Shown: in pieces, positions 33,296 to 43,859 of the stretch | How positions within the stretch are numbered: the first letter of the stretch is position 1 | How the letters are laid out: every line of letters starts with the position of its first letter | From: Calliphora vicina | Lineage: Eukaryota > Arthropoda > Insecta > Diptera > Calliphoridae | Direction: 5' to 3' | Length of the DNA: 64,000 nt | Assembly: GCF_958450345.1 (NCBI RefSeq) | Contig: NW_027052606.1 | Coordinates: 186,001 to 250,000 of the forward strand | Program-made: the position numbers and the translations under genes | The notes under the pieces: model-generated | What the model was told of the DNA's origin: nothing | Database searches by the model: none | The model's input: the letters and a program-made list of their open reading frames with translations, nothing else

Positions 33296-33461
33296 TTTTT
33301 TTTTAATTTATTGAAAACAAATGTATGACAAACTAATTTTTTTAATAGTATTTTTCCTGATTTTGACCCATTGTCGGTCCATCTTACTATATATGTATAT
33401 ATACATCGATGCAGTGGACTTTGAAATATCTATCATTGGATATCCATATTATCTAATTTAA
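33296..33461 (-). mobile_element. Family B copy, second part
   Basis: It continues with TTTTGACCCATTGTCGGTCC, CATCGATGCAGTGGACTTTG and ATATCCATATTATCTAATTT, ending in the TTAA that received the next element. Confidence 0.85.
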
Positions 33462-33940
33462 CCCTGATATGCCGACTGAACTACATGTAGTACATGTTGT
33501 TCTTGTTTACAGGATACGACACGTTTATCAAAATACAATTTTTTTTGTTCACATACTTAGTACTCACCAATAACTCATGGGAGATTGTGTGATCGCTTTA
33601 TTTCTTGCTACTATTTTTGAGTTAATGAATTTTTAATTTGTGATATTTTCATAACGCCCATATTCAGTCATTATGGACATATGTCGTTTGTACGGAAAGT
33701 AAAATTTTGTACATTTACAAGTGAATAAATACTATATTTTTTGGGAATTTATATTTATGAAGAGTAGCGTGATTGTTATATGCATGAATGTTTCATTAAT
33801 GCGTTTTAGTTTTGTTGTTGTGACCCCAATGTCCTATACGAACGACTTAAAAAAACAATTTTTTCAATAAATTTTTAAAAAACTATAATTGCACCATTTT
33901 TTATTAAAATAATCAAGCTCAAGCCTTCGGCATATCTGGG
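33462..33940. mobile_element. 479-bp non-autonomous piggyBac-type element
   Basis: TTAA (33458-33461) then CCCTGATATGCCGA at the left; TCGGCATATCTGGG then TTAA (33941-33944) at the right. Family B has a single TTAA here (ATATTAATGACTTAGTAATC at 18091-18110), so excision restores it. A TTAA target and CCC/GGG ends define piggyBac elements. No transposase. Confidence 0.9.
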
Positions 33941-33970
33941 TTAATGACTAAGTAATCCAGCTTTGGTAAG
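33941..33970 (-). mobile_element. Family B copy, third part
   Basis: TTAATGACTAAGTAATCCAG continues family B for a few more bases, after which similarity stops. Confidence 0.75.
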
Positions 33971-35250
33971 TAGAGGTTTTCATTTTTATTTTTTTTTTGA
34001 GAAAGAACAGGATGAAAATATATCAGTGCCAGTTGCTTTTAATTGTTATGCAATTTTAATTTAACATATCTTTATGAATATTAAATTGCAACTTAAAACA
34101 TATAAAAAAAGAATGGCTGGAAATTTCTTTTGAAAAAAATTCTCTTCATGTTACCATTTAGCATGACATCTTCAGCGACATTTACAATTATATCTCATAT
34201 TCTTTTCTTTGCAAATTTTTCTCTCATTTTGTTTTTTTGCAATCAAAGGAAGGTCAAAGCCAAATGAATAATATGGGAAATAAGAAAAAAAATTTAATAC
34301 TATTTTTAGTTTTACACTACATATGTATATGTTGTTCATAAAGGAAAATAATAAAAGAGGGTGAAAAATTAAAAAAGTTCATACAAAAGATCAAAAACAG
34401 CCTTAAACGCTTATAGTTTTCTTTTTGTGTGTTAAGTTTATGAAAGTGACAAAAAAACAAAAAAATAAATAATAAAAACCTTAACATTCCAAAAGTGTTG
34501 ACAAAAGAAATTATAAGTATTACCATGTAAATATTTTTGGTGTAAAATTAATTATCTTTAAGAGGGATTCACTACTTACTGTACTTCTAAATTATTAATT
34601 CACTTAGATAATGTAAAAATTCTAAAAATCTAATAATGTTTTAACATTTATACCAGCAGAGACAGGATTTTCATTCTTATTAAAATAGAGAAAATTTTCA
34701 ATTGAAACTTATGAAAATAGTTCTTGCGTTGAAGTGCTAAATTGCATAATATCGATTACACTGGCCACTGCTTGTCATTTATTTGTTCACTATTAAATAT
34801 CAAGCACCAAAACTGAGTTTTATTACAAGAAAGGGGTGAACTAATTTATTGATTTTGTTTTCCACTTTTAGGGTAAATTATAGTAATCTTTTCTTTAAAG
34901 GGTTTTCTTCAAAATATTTATTTTCTTAGGAAAGCAATACTTTTGTTTAAGGCGAATGTAGTCAGAATACAGATCAGGGTTTCAATAAAGTTAGAAACTG
35001 AAAACCAGTACAAACTGATTAATTTTTTAAGAAAACTGTTGTCAGAAATTTGCTAATTTTTCTATTGAAACTGTAGTTAAAACTGTCATAATTTTCTAAG
35101 GAAACTGGCTACTTTATCTAAGGAAACTGAAATCAAAATCTTGATATTTTTTTTACGATATAAAGAATGAAATCAATACGCTTGAAATACTAAAGAATTA
35201 AGGGAATTAATTTGTATTGAATGAATATTGCTTGGACACAACAGTACCTA
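33971..35250. other. AT-rich spacer with a loose tandem motif
   Basis: 34985-35135 repeats a GGAAACTG / GAAAACTG-type motif every 35-45 bases, too degenerate to call a satellite. The 69-codon minus frame at 34317 is low-complexity. No gene seen. Confidence 0.45.
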
Positions 35251-36128
35251 GTCCTACCCTACACTAAGTAAATGAGCAAAATCATTTTTCTTTTAAAATT
35301 TCAATAATTTATTTTCGTGAATGATTTTCGGAAGAGTGCTAAAATGGGAGCTATGACTAATTATGGACCGAACGCCCTGAAATTCGATCATGTTATTTAT
35401 GCCTATATGAAAGTTATGTGTTAAATTTTATGTGTATACCAACATTTTTAAGAGATTTATGCTCGTTAAAGTGATTTTCGGAAATAGGCCTTATATGGGA
35501 GCTATGACTAATTATGGACCGATCGCCATGAAATTTGGTTGTGTTATTTATGTCTACATGAAAGTTATTTGTGTTGAATTTTATGTATACACCAACATTT
35601 TTAAGAGATTTATGCTCGTTAAAGTGATTTTCGGAAGCGTATCTTATATGGGAGCTATGACTAATTATGGACCGATCGTAACAAAATTTAGTGACATGAA
35701 TTTTGTATATATAAAACTTATTTGGAGCGGAATTTGTGGAGATACATATATTAATTAAACATATATGAACGATAAAGTCCAATTTCGGAAGGAAATTCGT
35801 ATGGAGGCTAGGTGAAATAATGGACCGATTTCAGCCAGTTTCAATAGGCTTGATCCTTCGGTCGAAAAAATAATATGTACCAAATTTTATCGAAATATCT
35901 TCGAAATTGCGACCTGTACTCTGCGCACAATGTTGACATGGACAGCCAGCCAGCCGACCACCCAGACGGACGGATGGAGGGACGGACGAACATCGTTTAA
36001 TCGAGAAAATGATTCTAAGTCGATCGGAATACTTTAAGGTGGGTGTTAGACTAATATTTTTGGGCGTTACAAACATCTGCACAAACACGTTATAACCCCC
36101 CCACACATTATGGTGGTGTAGGGTATAA
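35251..36128 (-). mobile_element. Family A element with three internal modules
   Basis: It runs from CCTACCCTACACTAAGTAAA to ACATTATGGTGGTGTAGGGT. Three successive modules of about 158 bases start with GATTTTCGGAA at 35322, 35476 and 35630; each contains GGAGCTATGACTAATTATGG and ACATTTTTAAGAGATTTATG. Most other copies have two. The (GTCY)n block is GACGGACGGATGGAGGGACG. Long frames on both strands (up to 122 codons at 35414-35782) come from the module repeat, not a gene. Confidence 0.95.
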
Positions 36129-36466
36129 CAACACTTTACCAAAAATATATAAATGGCATAAATTATATATTTATTATTATGTACTAGCTATAGATTACAT
36201 ACTCTGTGTGGAATTTACAAGGATGTAGTTCAACTTTTTATGTTTTCTTAACGAAAAAAATATGTACAGAAAAATTTGCATAAAATAAATAAAAACAGAA
36301 TGCACTTATGAAAACATAAACAATTTGAATGAAAATTCAAAAGAAATGAAAATATTGTGAATTACTCATTTGAACGTAAATATATTAAACTGTAGCAATT
36401 CTGGCTATATTAGGCTATTAATATATAAAACTCTTTGATGGTAAAATTTATAGTTTACATACAGAG
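36129..36466. other. AT-rich spacer, no gene seen
   Basis: Nothing recognised. Confidence 0.45.
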
Positions 36467-36474
36467 GTCTAGGG

Positions 36475-37059
36475 TAGGGTTGCCAGCCGGGCTGGACTTG
36501 GCTGGATTGTCTAGCTTTTTTGATGCCTGTCCAGTTTCAAGCTAAAATTAAATTTGTCCAGCTAAATAGAAATTTTCGACAATAATATCCATAAATGAAA
36601 ATTTACTCTAACACAGGTCAACAGGAAAAAAGGATTCACTAGCACAGTAGTTTCGGAGTTATAATAACAAATTGAAGCAAAAAATATATTTTTTACGTGA
36701 AAATAATTTTTTTTTTGTTTTAAAAAAATCATGAAAAATCGAAAACGGGAGAAATTGTTCAGATTTATAGCTTTATCGCAAAGCCACATGTAATAGAAAC
36801 AAAATGAGATATCGATTATAAATATCGATGGATTATTTTCGAATTTATTCACAATTAAGTGAATTCGCTGATTTTCCTAGTTTTTTTTTTACTATTGCAC
36901 CTTGTACAATGGATATAAATATATTTTAAGAAAAATATTTACACAAAACCAAAATTAACATTTTCTCGATCATATTTTTAATGTCCAGTTTTTTTTGATT
37001 TGTCCAGCTTTTTAAAACCCAATGTCCAGCTTTTTGCGAATCTGAATCTGGCATCCCTA
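36475..37059. mobile_element. 585-bp non-autonomous hAT-type element with perfect 8-bp TSD
   Basis: The ends are TAGGGTTGCCAG and, reverse-complemented, TAGGGATGCCAG. GTCTAGGG at 36467-36474 and 37060-37067 is an exact 8-bp duplication. Internal TGTCCAG-type motifs occur near both ends (TGTCCAGCTTTTT at 37023). A truncated relative is at 190-333. No transposase; the 96-codon minus frame is not recognised. Confidence 0.95.
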
Positions 37060-37079
37060 GTCTAGGGTATAATATACGC

Positions 37080-37437
37080 AATCATATTGTGTTGGGTACC
37101 AGGGCTCTTTAACATACAGGGAAATAAGACAGCAGATGAACTGGCCAGACAGGGTTCGGGTTTGGACTATATTAGTAGTTACGTTGAAGTTAAACCTCCT
37201 ATATAGAAATGTGATAAGTTGATCTACGAAAGATTTCGGGACTCTAAGAACTAATCCTGCTATAATAGGTCGAATTGGAGGGTGTCCAGGTCCACTAATT
37301 GGATTGGATAGCAAAATTCTCAGTTCTTTAGTAGGAATGATAACCACACATTGCTCAATTGAAGCCATCATGGGATATAGGCGCACAGTAGGTTATGCAA
37401 GGATATTGAAGAACTAGAAACTGTAGAACATATTTGT
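37080..37437 (+). pseudogene. Non-LTR retrotransposon RNase H fragment, broken
   Basis: One frame gives IQGNKTADELARQGSGLDYI and VEVKPPI (about 37110-37203), the C-terminal end of an RNase H domain with its Asp (ADEL). After a stop come KCDKLIYERF and, further on, LCKDIEELETVEHIC (about 37395-37437), the Cys/His-like tail that follows RNase H in Loa/I-type elements. The N-terminal RNase H strands and the RT are absent. It differs in sequence from the fragment at 21600, so it comes from another family. The 109-codon minus-strand frame is a shadow. Confidence 0.75.
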
Positions 37438-37931
37438 TCAATTCACAACTGACGTTGTACAGTCGTATGAGTTATAAGTCGTCTGAATCTACAATAGTTG
37501 TTGATAATTTCTATATAAATATTTTGTACAACACCTACAACATTTTTACATATGTGTTTCGAATGTTGTATGAAAATTTAAGTGTTACCAAAAGTTCATA
37601 TTTATACATAAACAAAAAAATTTGATAATTTTAGTGTAAAATAACAACCAAACGGTAACGCTGAAATCAGTTGATTTATGTAATTTATGAAAAACGATAA
37701 TTTGTTTTAAATATTTGTCAATTGTTTGCATTTTTACACAATTCAGACATTAGTTTGCTATTGTTCGCTGCACTATTAATTTTACATATTAATAGACTCA
37801 GGAATGTTTTGTTTTGATCTGTTTCTTTTGGCATTTTCAAGGCTTGACACATACGACTTTGCTAAATTTGTGTTCACAACCACAATAGTTGTATCATACA
37901 ACGTACAACATACAACTACGGTGTGAATTGG
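37438..37931. mobile_element. TIR element, family F, about 494 bp
   Basis: Left CAATTCACAACTGACGTTGT and the right end, reverse-complemented, CAATTCACACCGTAGTTGTA are related to each other and to the ends of the 9135-9295 hairpin. Family F ends carry GTTGTA repeats, as here (ACAACGTACAACATACAACT). It abuts the RNase H fragment. Confidence 0.6.
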
Positions 37932-38931
37932 ACAATTCTGTTTAACTGTCGTAGACTACAGGATCTTAAGCCAATCAAAATAAACCTCGATTTCTCATTC
38001 CTAAAAATGTACAATTATTTGATTTGCCGATTTGCATGAAGTGGTGACCAAGAGGCAAAATTGTTTGTACTTTTATATTTCCTACACAGACCACTGTATG
38101 ATAACTTAAAAAATACGATATATCATATGTCTGTCTGTCTGCTTGTATGTTTTCGATTGTTGAATATTTTATGACATGAATAATTTGTGATAAATATTCT
38201 GTTCAGTATTCGTGTTATTTTTGTTTGGTATTTTTTTTTTATTTTTTTATTTTTGTCTGATAAATGTAAAATAATTGTTATATTGATTTAATAGTATATA
38301 AAAACGATTGATTTTTGAAAAAAACCGAAATATATGGCTGATAGGATTGTATGGATGGAGAGAGGATGGTATTTAAATATAGTTTGAAGGCCAATTCTTT
38401 TTTTTTATTGTACGATTAAAGCACGAATGTTTTATGGTACGAGTATTTTTAAATAAAATACAACAGGAAATTAATTATAGTCTATATTTAATTTCGAAAT
38501 AATTTTTGATATTACATTTACGATTGTGTAGATTTTATTATGTATCTCATTACATGCACATTAGACATGCCCTTAAAAATTGATTTGCTTTGGATGGGTC
38601 TTATTTTGTTCATTAGTAGCAAAAATTAACTACTGCTAAATTTAAGTGCAGTAGTTAGTTTTTGCTACTAAATAATTTACTAAAGATTTAAATAAACTGA
38701 AAAATTCTAGTTATACTAATTCTGAAAGGGAGTAGAATTTCTTTTAATGAGTTCTCTCATGGCCAATGGTATATTACGTAAATCCTTATACATACACGAA
38801 AGTAATTTTTGTGTTTTTTAAATAAATCTAAGATTTATTCCAAAATATCAATAAATAGTTGAAAAATTAATTCAATACAGTAGAGAATACATATAACGGG
38901 TGTAACATATTATAAATATAAATCGCTTATT
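37932..38931. other. AT-rich spacer with a perfect-stem hairpin
   Basis: Contains the 38612-38672 hairpin listed separately and a short GTCTGTCTGTCTG run at 38129. No gene seen. Confidence 0.5.
38612..38672. repeat. 61-base hairpin with 24-bp stem
   Basis: ATTAGTAGCAAAAATTAACT plus ACTGC pairs with GCAGTAGTTAGTTTTTGCTA plus CTAA with one G-T or mismatch position; the loop is about 11 bases. The size is like a short pre-miRNA stem, but near-perfect pairing is also typical of small foldback repeats. Confidence 0.75.
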
Positions 38932-39170
38932 TGTTGCAGCATTGTCATAACTCAAAAAATTAAATTTTTTTGGAGATGCATTTTTAGTTTTTAAATCGCT
39001 ATATATTTTTTAAGGAAAATAACATTATGGTCCAATTTGGTCAGATTACAAATGATCAACTCTTTCAGCCACGCTTTTTTGTGTATAAGTTTAAAATCAA
39101 AAGAATTGCATTTTTATTTTAATCAAGGTTAGTTTATAATAAAAAGTAAGAAAAATAAATTAAAACGTAA

Positions 39171-39757
39171 ACAAGTAAAACAGCATGGACGATCAATCCC
39201 GACCATTTTTCTTTTAAAATTTGAATAATTTATATTCGTGAATGATTTTCGAAATGGGAATATGGGAGCTATGATCACTTATGGACCGATCGCCATGAAA
39301 TTAGGCTGCATGATTTATGTCTATATGGAAGTTAACTATATTGAATTTTGTGTGTACACCAACATTTTTAAGAGATTTATTCACGTTAAAGTGATTTTCG
39401 GAAGCGTGTTTTATATGGAAGCTTCGACTAATTGTAGACCGATCATAATGAAATTTGGTGTCATGAAAAAACTTATTTGGAGCTTAACTTATTTCAGGAG
39501 GACATTTGTATGGGGTGAAATAATGGACCGATTACGGCAATTTTCAATAGACACCGTCCTTGCGTCGAAAAAAATACATGTACCTTACATTATGGCAATA
39601 TCTTCAAAATTGCGACCTGTACTCTGCGCACAAGGTTTACATGGACGGACGGACATCGTTCAATCGACTCAGAAAGTGATTCTTAGTCGATCAGGATAAA
39701 CTTTAAGCTGGGTGTTAGACTAATAATACCCTCCCCACTATGGTGGTGTAGGGTATA
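39171..39757 (-). mobile_element. Family A copy
   Basis: It runs from a damaged ACAAGTAAAACAGCATGGAC terminus through one complete module and GGACGGACGGACATCG to CCCTCCCCACTATGGTGGTG plus TAGGGTAT. The AACGCCC block is deleted. The 153-codon plus frame at 39238-39699 is an open accident of this repeat, not a gene. Confidence 0.95.
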
Positions 39758-39787
39758 AAATCCATCTCATTCCAAGTTTTTTTTGTG

Positions 39788-40162
39788 GGGTGGTTAGTTT
39801 AGTAACCACCGCGGCGGATGGCATTTAAAATAATTGTTATAAAAATTTTTGTTTTGTATAAATTTTTTTGAAATCGAATATTTTTGGACTTGATTTTTTT
39901 ACCAAACAAACGAAATAGTAAAATAACACTGAATTCGATGAACAATAAACACTCTGTGAAATTTTTGGTAAATGCTTGAAAGTCTCTAAAAAAAACTGCG
40001 GTTTACAATATTTTCAAATTAATATATTTATCTAACCAGGGTACCCTGACGGCAAAGTTAAATAAAAAAACATAAACTATGACTTTAAATGCCAAAAAAC
40101 TATGTTTTAAAGACAATTGAAAAGGTGGTTAGCAAAGTGACCACTAAACCGAAAAGAGTTAA
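39788..40162. mobile_element. Candidate element with hairpin ends, family N
   Basis: Left GGGTGGTTAGTTTAGTAACC plus ACC and right GGTGGTTAGCAAAGTGACCA plus C are each self-complementary and are inverted relative to each other. The right end continues to CGAAAAGAGTTAA, resembling the TTAACCCTCTGCGGC block at 11995. Boundaries and class are uncertain. Confidence 0.4.
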
Positions 40163-40395
40163 AACATTAACACGAACACTTAAACCGCAACGCACAACCA
40201 AAATAATACTTTATTGCAAGTAATAGACAAAATAAAAATTAGGATAAAATGTTTCTATGATGATCCAGCGTGTCAAGTTAGAAGCTAGTTCCCAAGACTT
40301 TGTCAGTTATTAAAACAATTTATTTATGCAATGGTGCTATTAACACGAAATTTGGGTTTTTTTGAATTATAATGTTGTTGCAGCAAATGAGCGAT

Positions 40396-41379
40396 ATACA
40401 TATACATATATTTTCAGCACATAAAGTTTTTCTTTAATCTAAACTGTAATAATTTCCGTGGGGTTACTCAAATTAATGCCTTCCTGCTTAATTTTATTTG
40501 TGTATGAGTGTGCTCTAAAATTGTTAAATCTATTTAAAATTTTCACATTTAAAATACCTTAAGGCTAAATATAACACCAAGTTTATGTGTTAATTTAATT
40601 CAGTTTTCTATTACCTTCAACTTTTTGCTGGTATTCTCATTTAGTCTTTACATTACATTTAAGATAAATGTGTTCGTAAGGGACTCGAATTGTACAGGAT
40701 AGTAAAACAAAGGAGTTTGTATATTTATAGACCTATTGTACACTTCTCTTTCCTTGTACATCACTATCCTTCCTTAAATGCTATTTAAACTGAAACAATG
40801 TTTCTTTTAATGTTGCTAAAAGCACACTGCCACACTAAAACATTTCACAACCCCTCCGTACACACAATCAAGTTGGCCTTTGTAGTTTTTGTGTGAATGA
40901 TACAGAAGAATAACAAAAAAAAACGATCCCTAATTAGTTGAATATAAATGTACAAGGAGAGTAAGGTCGTCGCATTACTTCCGCCAACCAACCATAATAA
41001 TAACAACAACAATGACATTGCTAGCAAAACCATGATGATGACTACAACAATGATGTTGACAATGAAGAGGACACAGGCTCCTATACACTGTCATACTGGT
41101 ATACTTATTACCAATGTTGTCGCTGCTTCTTGTGTTGTTGTTCCCACTGCCAATGTTGATGTTGCTAGTCTATGCTATTGCTATTGCTTCTATTATTGTT
41201 GTTATAAAATGACAACATTTTCGGTTCAGTGAACTTAAAAGCAGTGATTTACGCGTGTTAAAACACGTTAGGGAAAAATATTGTCACGAACGGCAAATGA
41301 GAAAAACCAGAAAAATTATTAAAAGTTATTTGTATTTGTGAAATGCACTGAGAGATATTAGTTGCTTTACTGTCATTTT
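40396..41379. other. Repeat-free block with triplet-rich sequence
   Basis: No transposon family is visible. 40990-41200 is rich in AAC/ATG/GTT triplets (AATAATAACAACAACAATG). The overlapping frame at 40948-41232 (94 codons, Asn-, Met- and Cys-rich) is low complexity and probably non-coding. A candidate core promoter lies at 41203. Confidence 0.45.
41203..41232 (+). promoter_or_regulatory. Candidate TATA + initiator core promoter
   Basis: TATAAAA at 41203-41209 is followed by TTCAGTGA at 41226-41233, an insect initiator-like TCAGT. The spacing from the first T of TATA to the A of the initiator is 25 bases, somewhat short of the usual 28-31. No recognised coding sequence follows; family A begins about 150 bases downstream. 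Confidence 0.25.
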
Positions 41380-42137
41380 TATACCCTACACCACCATAGT
41401 GGGGAGGGTATTATGCGTTTGTGCAGATGTTTGTAACGCCCAAAAATATTAGTCTAACACCCACCTTAAAGTATACCGATCGACTTAGAATCACTTTCTG
41501 AGTCGATTAAACGATGTCCGTCCGTCCGTCCGTCCGTCCGTCTGGTTGGCTGGCTGGCTGTCCATGTAAACCTTGTGCGCAGAGTACAGGTCGCAATTTT
41601 GAAGATATTTCGATCAAATTTGGTACATATTACTTTTTCGGCCCAAGGACGAAGCCTATTGAAACTGGCTGAAATCGGTCTATTATTTCACCTAGCCCCC
41701 ATACAAAGTTCCCTCGAAATTGGACTTTATCGGTCATAAATGTTTAATTTATCTATGTATCTACACAAATTTCGCTCCAAATAAGTTTTTTATACACAAA
41801 ATTCATGTCACCGAATTTTGCTACGATCGGTCCATAATTAGTCATAGCTCCCATATTGACCCGCTTCCGAAAATCACTTTAACGTGCATAAATCGCTTAA
41901 AAATGTTGGTAAACACACAAAATTCAACATAGTTAACTTCAATATACACATAAATCACACGACCTAATTTCATGGTGATCGGTCCATAATTGGTCATAGC
42001 CCCCATATAAGGCCCACTTCCGAAAATCACTCAAAAATATAAATTATTGAAATTTTAAAAGACATTTTTTTTTTGCTCTTTTACTTAGTGTAGGGTATTA
42101 TATGGTCGGGCTTGACCGACCATACTTTCTTACTTGT
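41380..42137 (+). mobile_element. Full-length family A element, best-preserved copy
   Basis: In order: TATACCCTACACCACC / GTGGGGAGGGTA stem-loop; AACGCCCAAAAATATTAGTC; ACTTAGAATCACTTTCTGAG; GTCCGTCCGTCCGTCCGTC with GGCTGGCTGGCTG; GTGCGCAGAGTACAGG; two modules (CGATCGGTCCATAATTAGTC and CGGTCCATAATTGGTCATAG); GTGTAGGGTATTATATGGTC hairpin; CTTTCTTACTTGT. The 5' ATACCCTACAC and the 3' GTGTAGGGTAT are 11-bp subterminal inverted repeats. Frames at 41720 and 41842 lie within the modules. Confidence 0.95.
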
Positions 42138-42322
42138 TTTAAATAAATCGTATTTTTTTAAACAGACAAGTATAAAGTTTTCACTAGGACACATCAAGAA
42201 AAAAATATATTTTTTATTCGAAAGAATTACATGTTTCAACTTAGAATAAAATATTACTCGCTCAAAAACTGTAATCGATTAGTCGAATTAATTTATTTTC
42301 TAGTTAAAATTAATTAAAAAAC

Positions 42323-42600
42323 ACAAGTAAGAAAGTGAGTGATTTTCGGAAGTGGGCCTTATATGGGAGCTATTACCAATTATGGACCGATCACCATGAA
42401 ATTATGCCGTGGGATTTTTGTCTATATGAAAGTTATTTATGTTGAATTTTGTGTGTATACCAATATTTTTAAGAGATTTATGCACGTTAAAGTGATTTTC
42501 GGAAGCGGGTCTATATGGGAGCTATGACTAATTATAGACCAATCGTAACAAAATTTGCTGGCATGAATTTCGTATATACATATGTATAAAACTTTTTCGG
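42323..42600 (-). mobile_element. Family A fragment with internal deletion
   Basis: The terminus ACAAGTAAGAAAGTGAGTGA joins directly to a module, skipping the hairpin and subterminal repeat. One complete module and part of the next follow to about 42600. Confidence 0.85.
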
Positions 42601-42604
42601 GGCG

Positions 42605-43450
42605 AAATTTTGAAATCGATGTCTTCCAATCGGGATGAAATTTGCATTGGATAGTAACTCAGGCACAATTTTTCAACAAGAACGGTGGAGAACTCTTTGA
42701 GTTAGAGGGGGTCAAAATTTGACATTTTGGCCAAGCAGGTATTTTTTCTTATCCATGCATCTTATTACCTATTGTTCTTAGCTAAATGTGTCCCAAATAG
42801 CTTAGATAGCTCTTTCTTCAATCTTTCGAAAAAAGTATTTAAAAAAACAAATTAAAAATTTTTAATTTTTTTTTCCGAAATCAAAAACTTTTTTGACTTT
42901 TTTTTAAATTGGCCCTTTTTTTCCTAAAATAAAGCTTAGATATTTTCCTTGAAGACCTCTTTGGTCGCTTAGTATGATGCGAGTGGGATATCTATCAAAA
43001 TAAATATTTTGTAACGCAAATCATACAATTTTTTAGTTTTTTTGCAAAATCGATTTTTTTTTTATTGAAATTTTTTTTTTTTGCTCAAATGAAATCTTAG
43101 GTTTTTTCATTGAAGACCTATTTTGTCGCTTAGTGGGATGTGATTTCAAAATGGCCCCTTTTTTAATTTTTTTTTGCTAAAAAGAAAGCAGTTGATTTCC
43201 ATAAAGTCCTGTTTGGTCACTTAGTGGGATGCGATTGGAATAAATATAAAAATAAATGTTTTGTAACTGAAGATATACAATTTTTTGATTTTTTTATATA
43301 TATAAATTAAAAATTTATGACCGATAAATAATTGGAGAAAACTAAATACAAGAAACATTGCCAATAATTTATAAAATTTTATTAGAAGCCAATTTTTACA
43401 TTTATATTCCAATCGACCTTGGATCACCAAGACCAGAACTGTATTAAACT
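42605..43450 (+). repeat. Family P repeat with degenerate tandem units
   Basis: GAGTTAGAGGGGGTCAAAAT plus TTGACATTTTGGCC recurs at 53660-53695. TTGGTCGCTTAGTATGATGC (42962), TTTGTCGCTTAGTGGGATG (43121) and TTGGTCACTTAGTGGGATGC (43211) are three diverged copies of one unit. A further copy lies inverted at 46500-46525. No coding frame or class was recognised. Confidence 0.7.
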
Positions 43451-43859
43451 TATCTTAAAAACAAAAACCTTTTGACTACTAAAGACCTACGGTAGGTTAA
43501 ATTATTTACAATAGAGTTGGAATGATTTTCCAATTAATAATAAATTACTTATATGAGTAAACATCAGTGATTATTTTGATTCTTTAAGATCATGAAAATC
43601 ATTATAGTCCGACTTAAAAATTTTTTTTTAGAACCGAATGTATTATTCAGCCAAATCTCCAAAAAGCCGAAACATTTAAATTTTAATCGATGAATAGATT
43701 TTAGGATTTTCATTAACTTTAACAAACAAAAAGTTTCCTCACTTTTGAGGCTGTGTGTAATTTATAATCTTTAGTCAAAAACCTTATACGAATTTGAAAA
43801 TACTTTTGAATCTAAAGCCTTTCAAACAAAATTTATTTAATAAAATATTTAACGAGCTT

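Larger units (their letters stand above)
38932..40395. mobile_element. TIR element, family K, second copy, with nested repeats
   Basis: Left ATCGCTTATTTGTTGCAGCA plus TTGTCATAACTC and right GAATTATAATGTTGTTGCAG plus CAAATGAGCGAT match the ends of 14651-16441. The interior holds a family A copy (39171) and a hairpin-ended block (39788). K-specific interior sequence shares little with the first copy. Confidence 0.65.

Noticed and set aside
35414..35782. 122- and 108-codon ORFs on opposite strands
   Set aside because: Both are translations of the same three tandem modules; the peptide repeats itself, and homologous frames appear in all A copies.
39238..39699. 153-codon ORF, the longest in the window
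   Set aside because: It lies wholly inside a family A repeat on the strand opposite to the repeat's '+' direction. The same peptide strings recur at every A copy because the module is read in frame.
40948..41232. 94-codon Asn/Met/Cys-rich ORF
   Set aside because: Low-complexity triplet DNA; a TATA-like site and low-complexity sequence make a regulatory reading more likely than coding.
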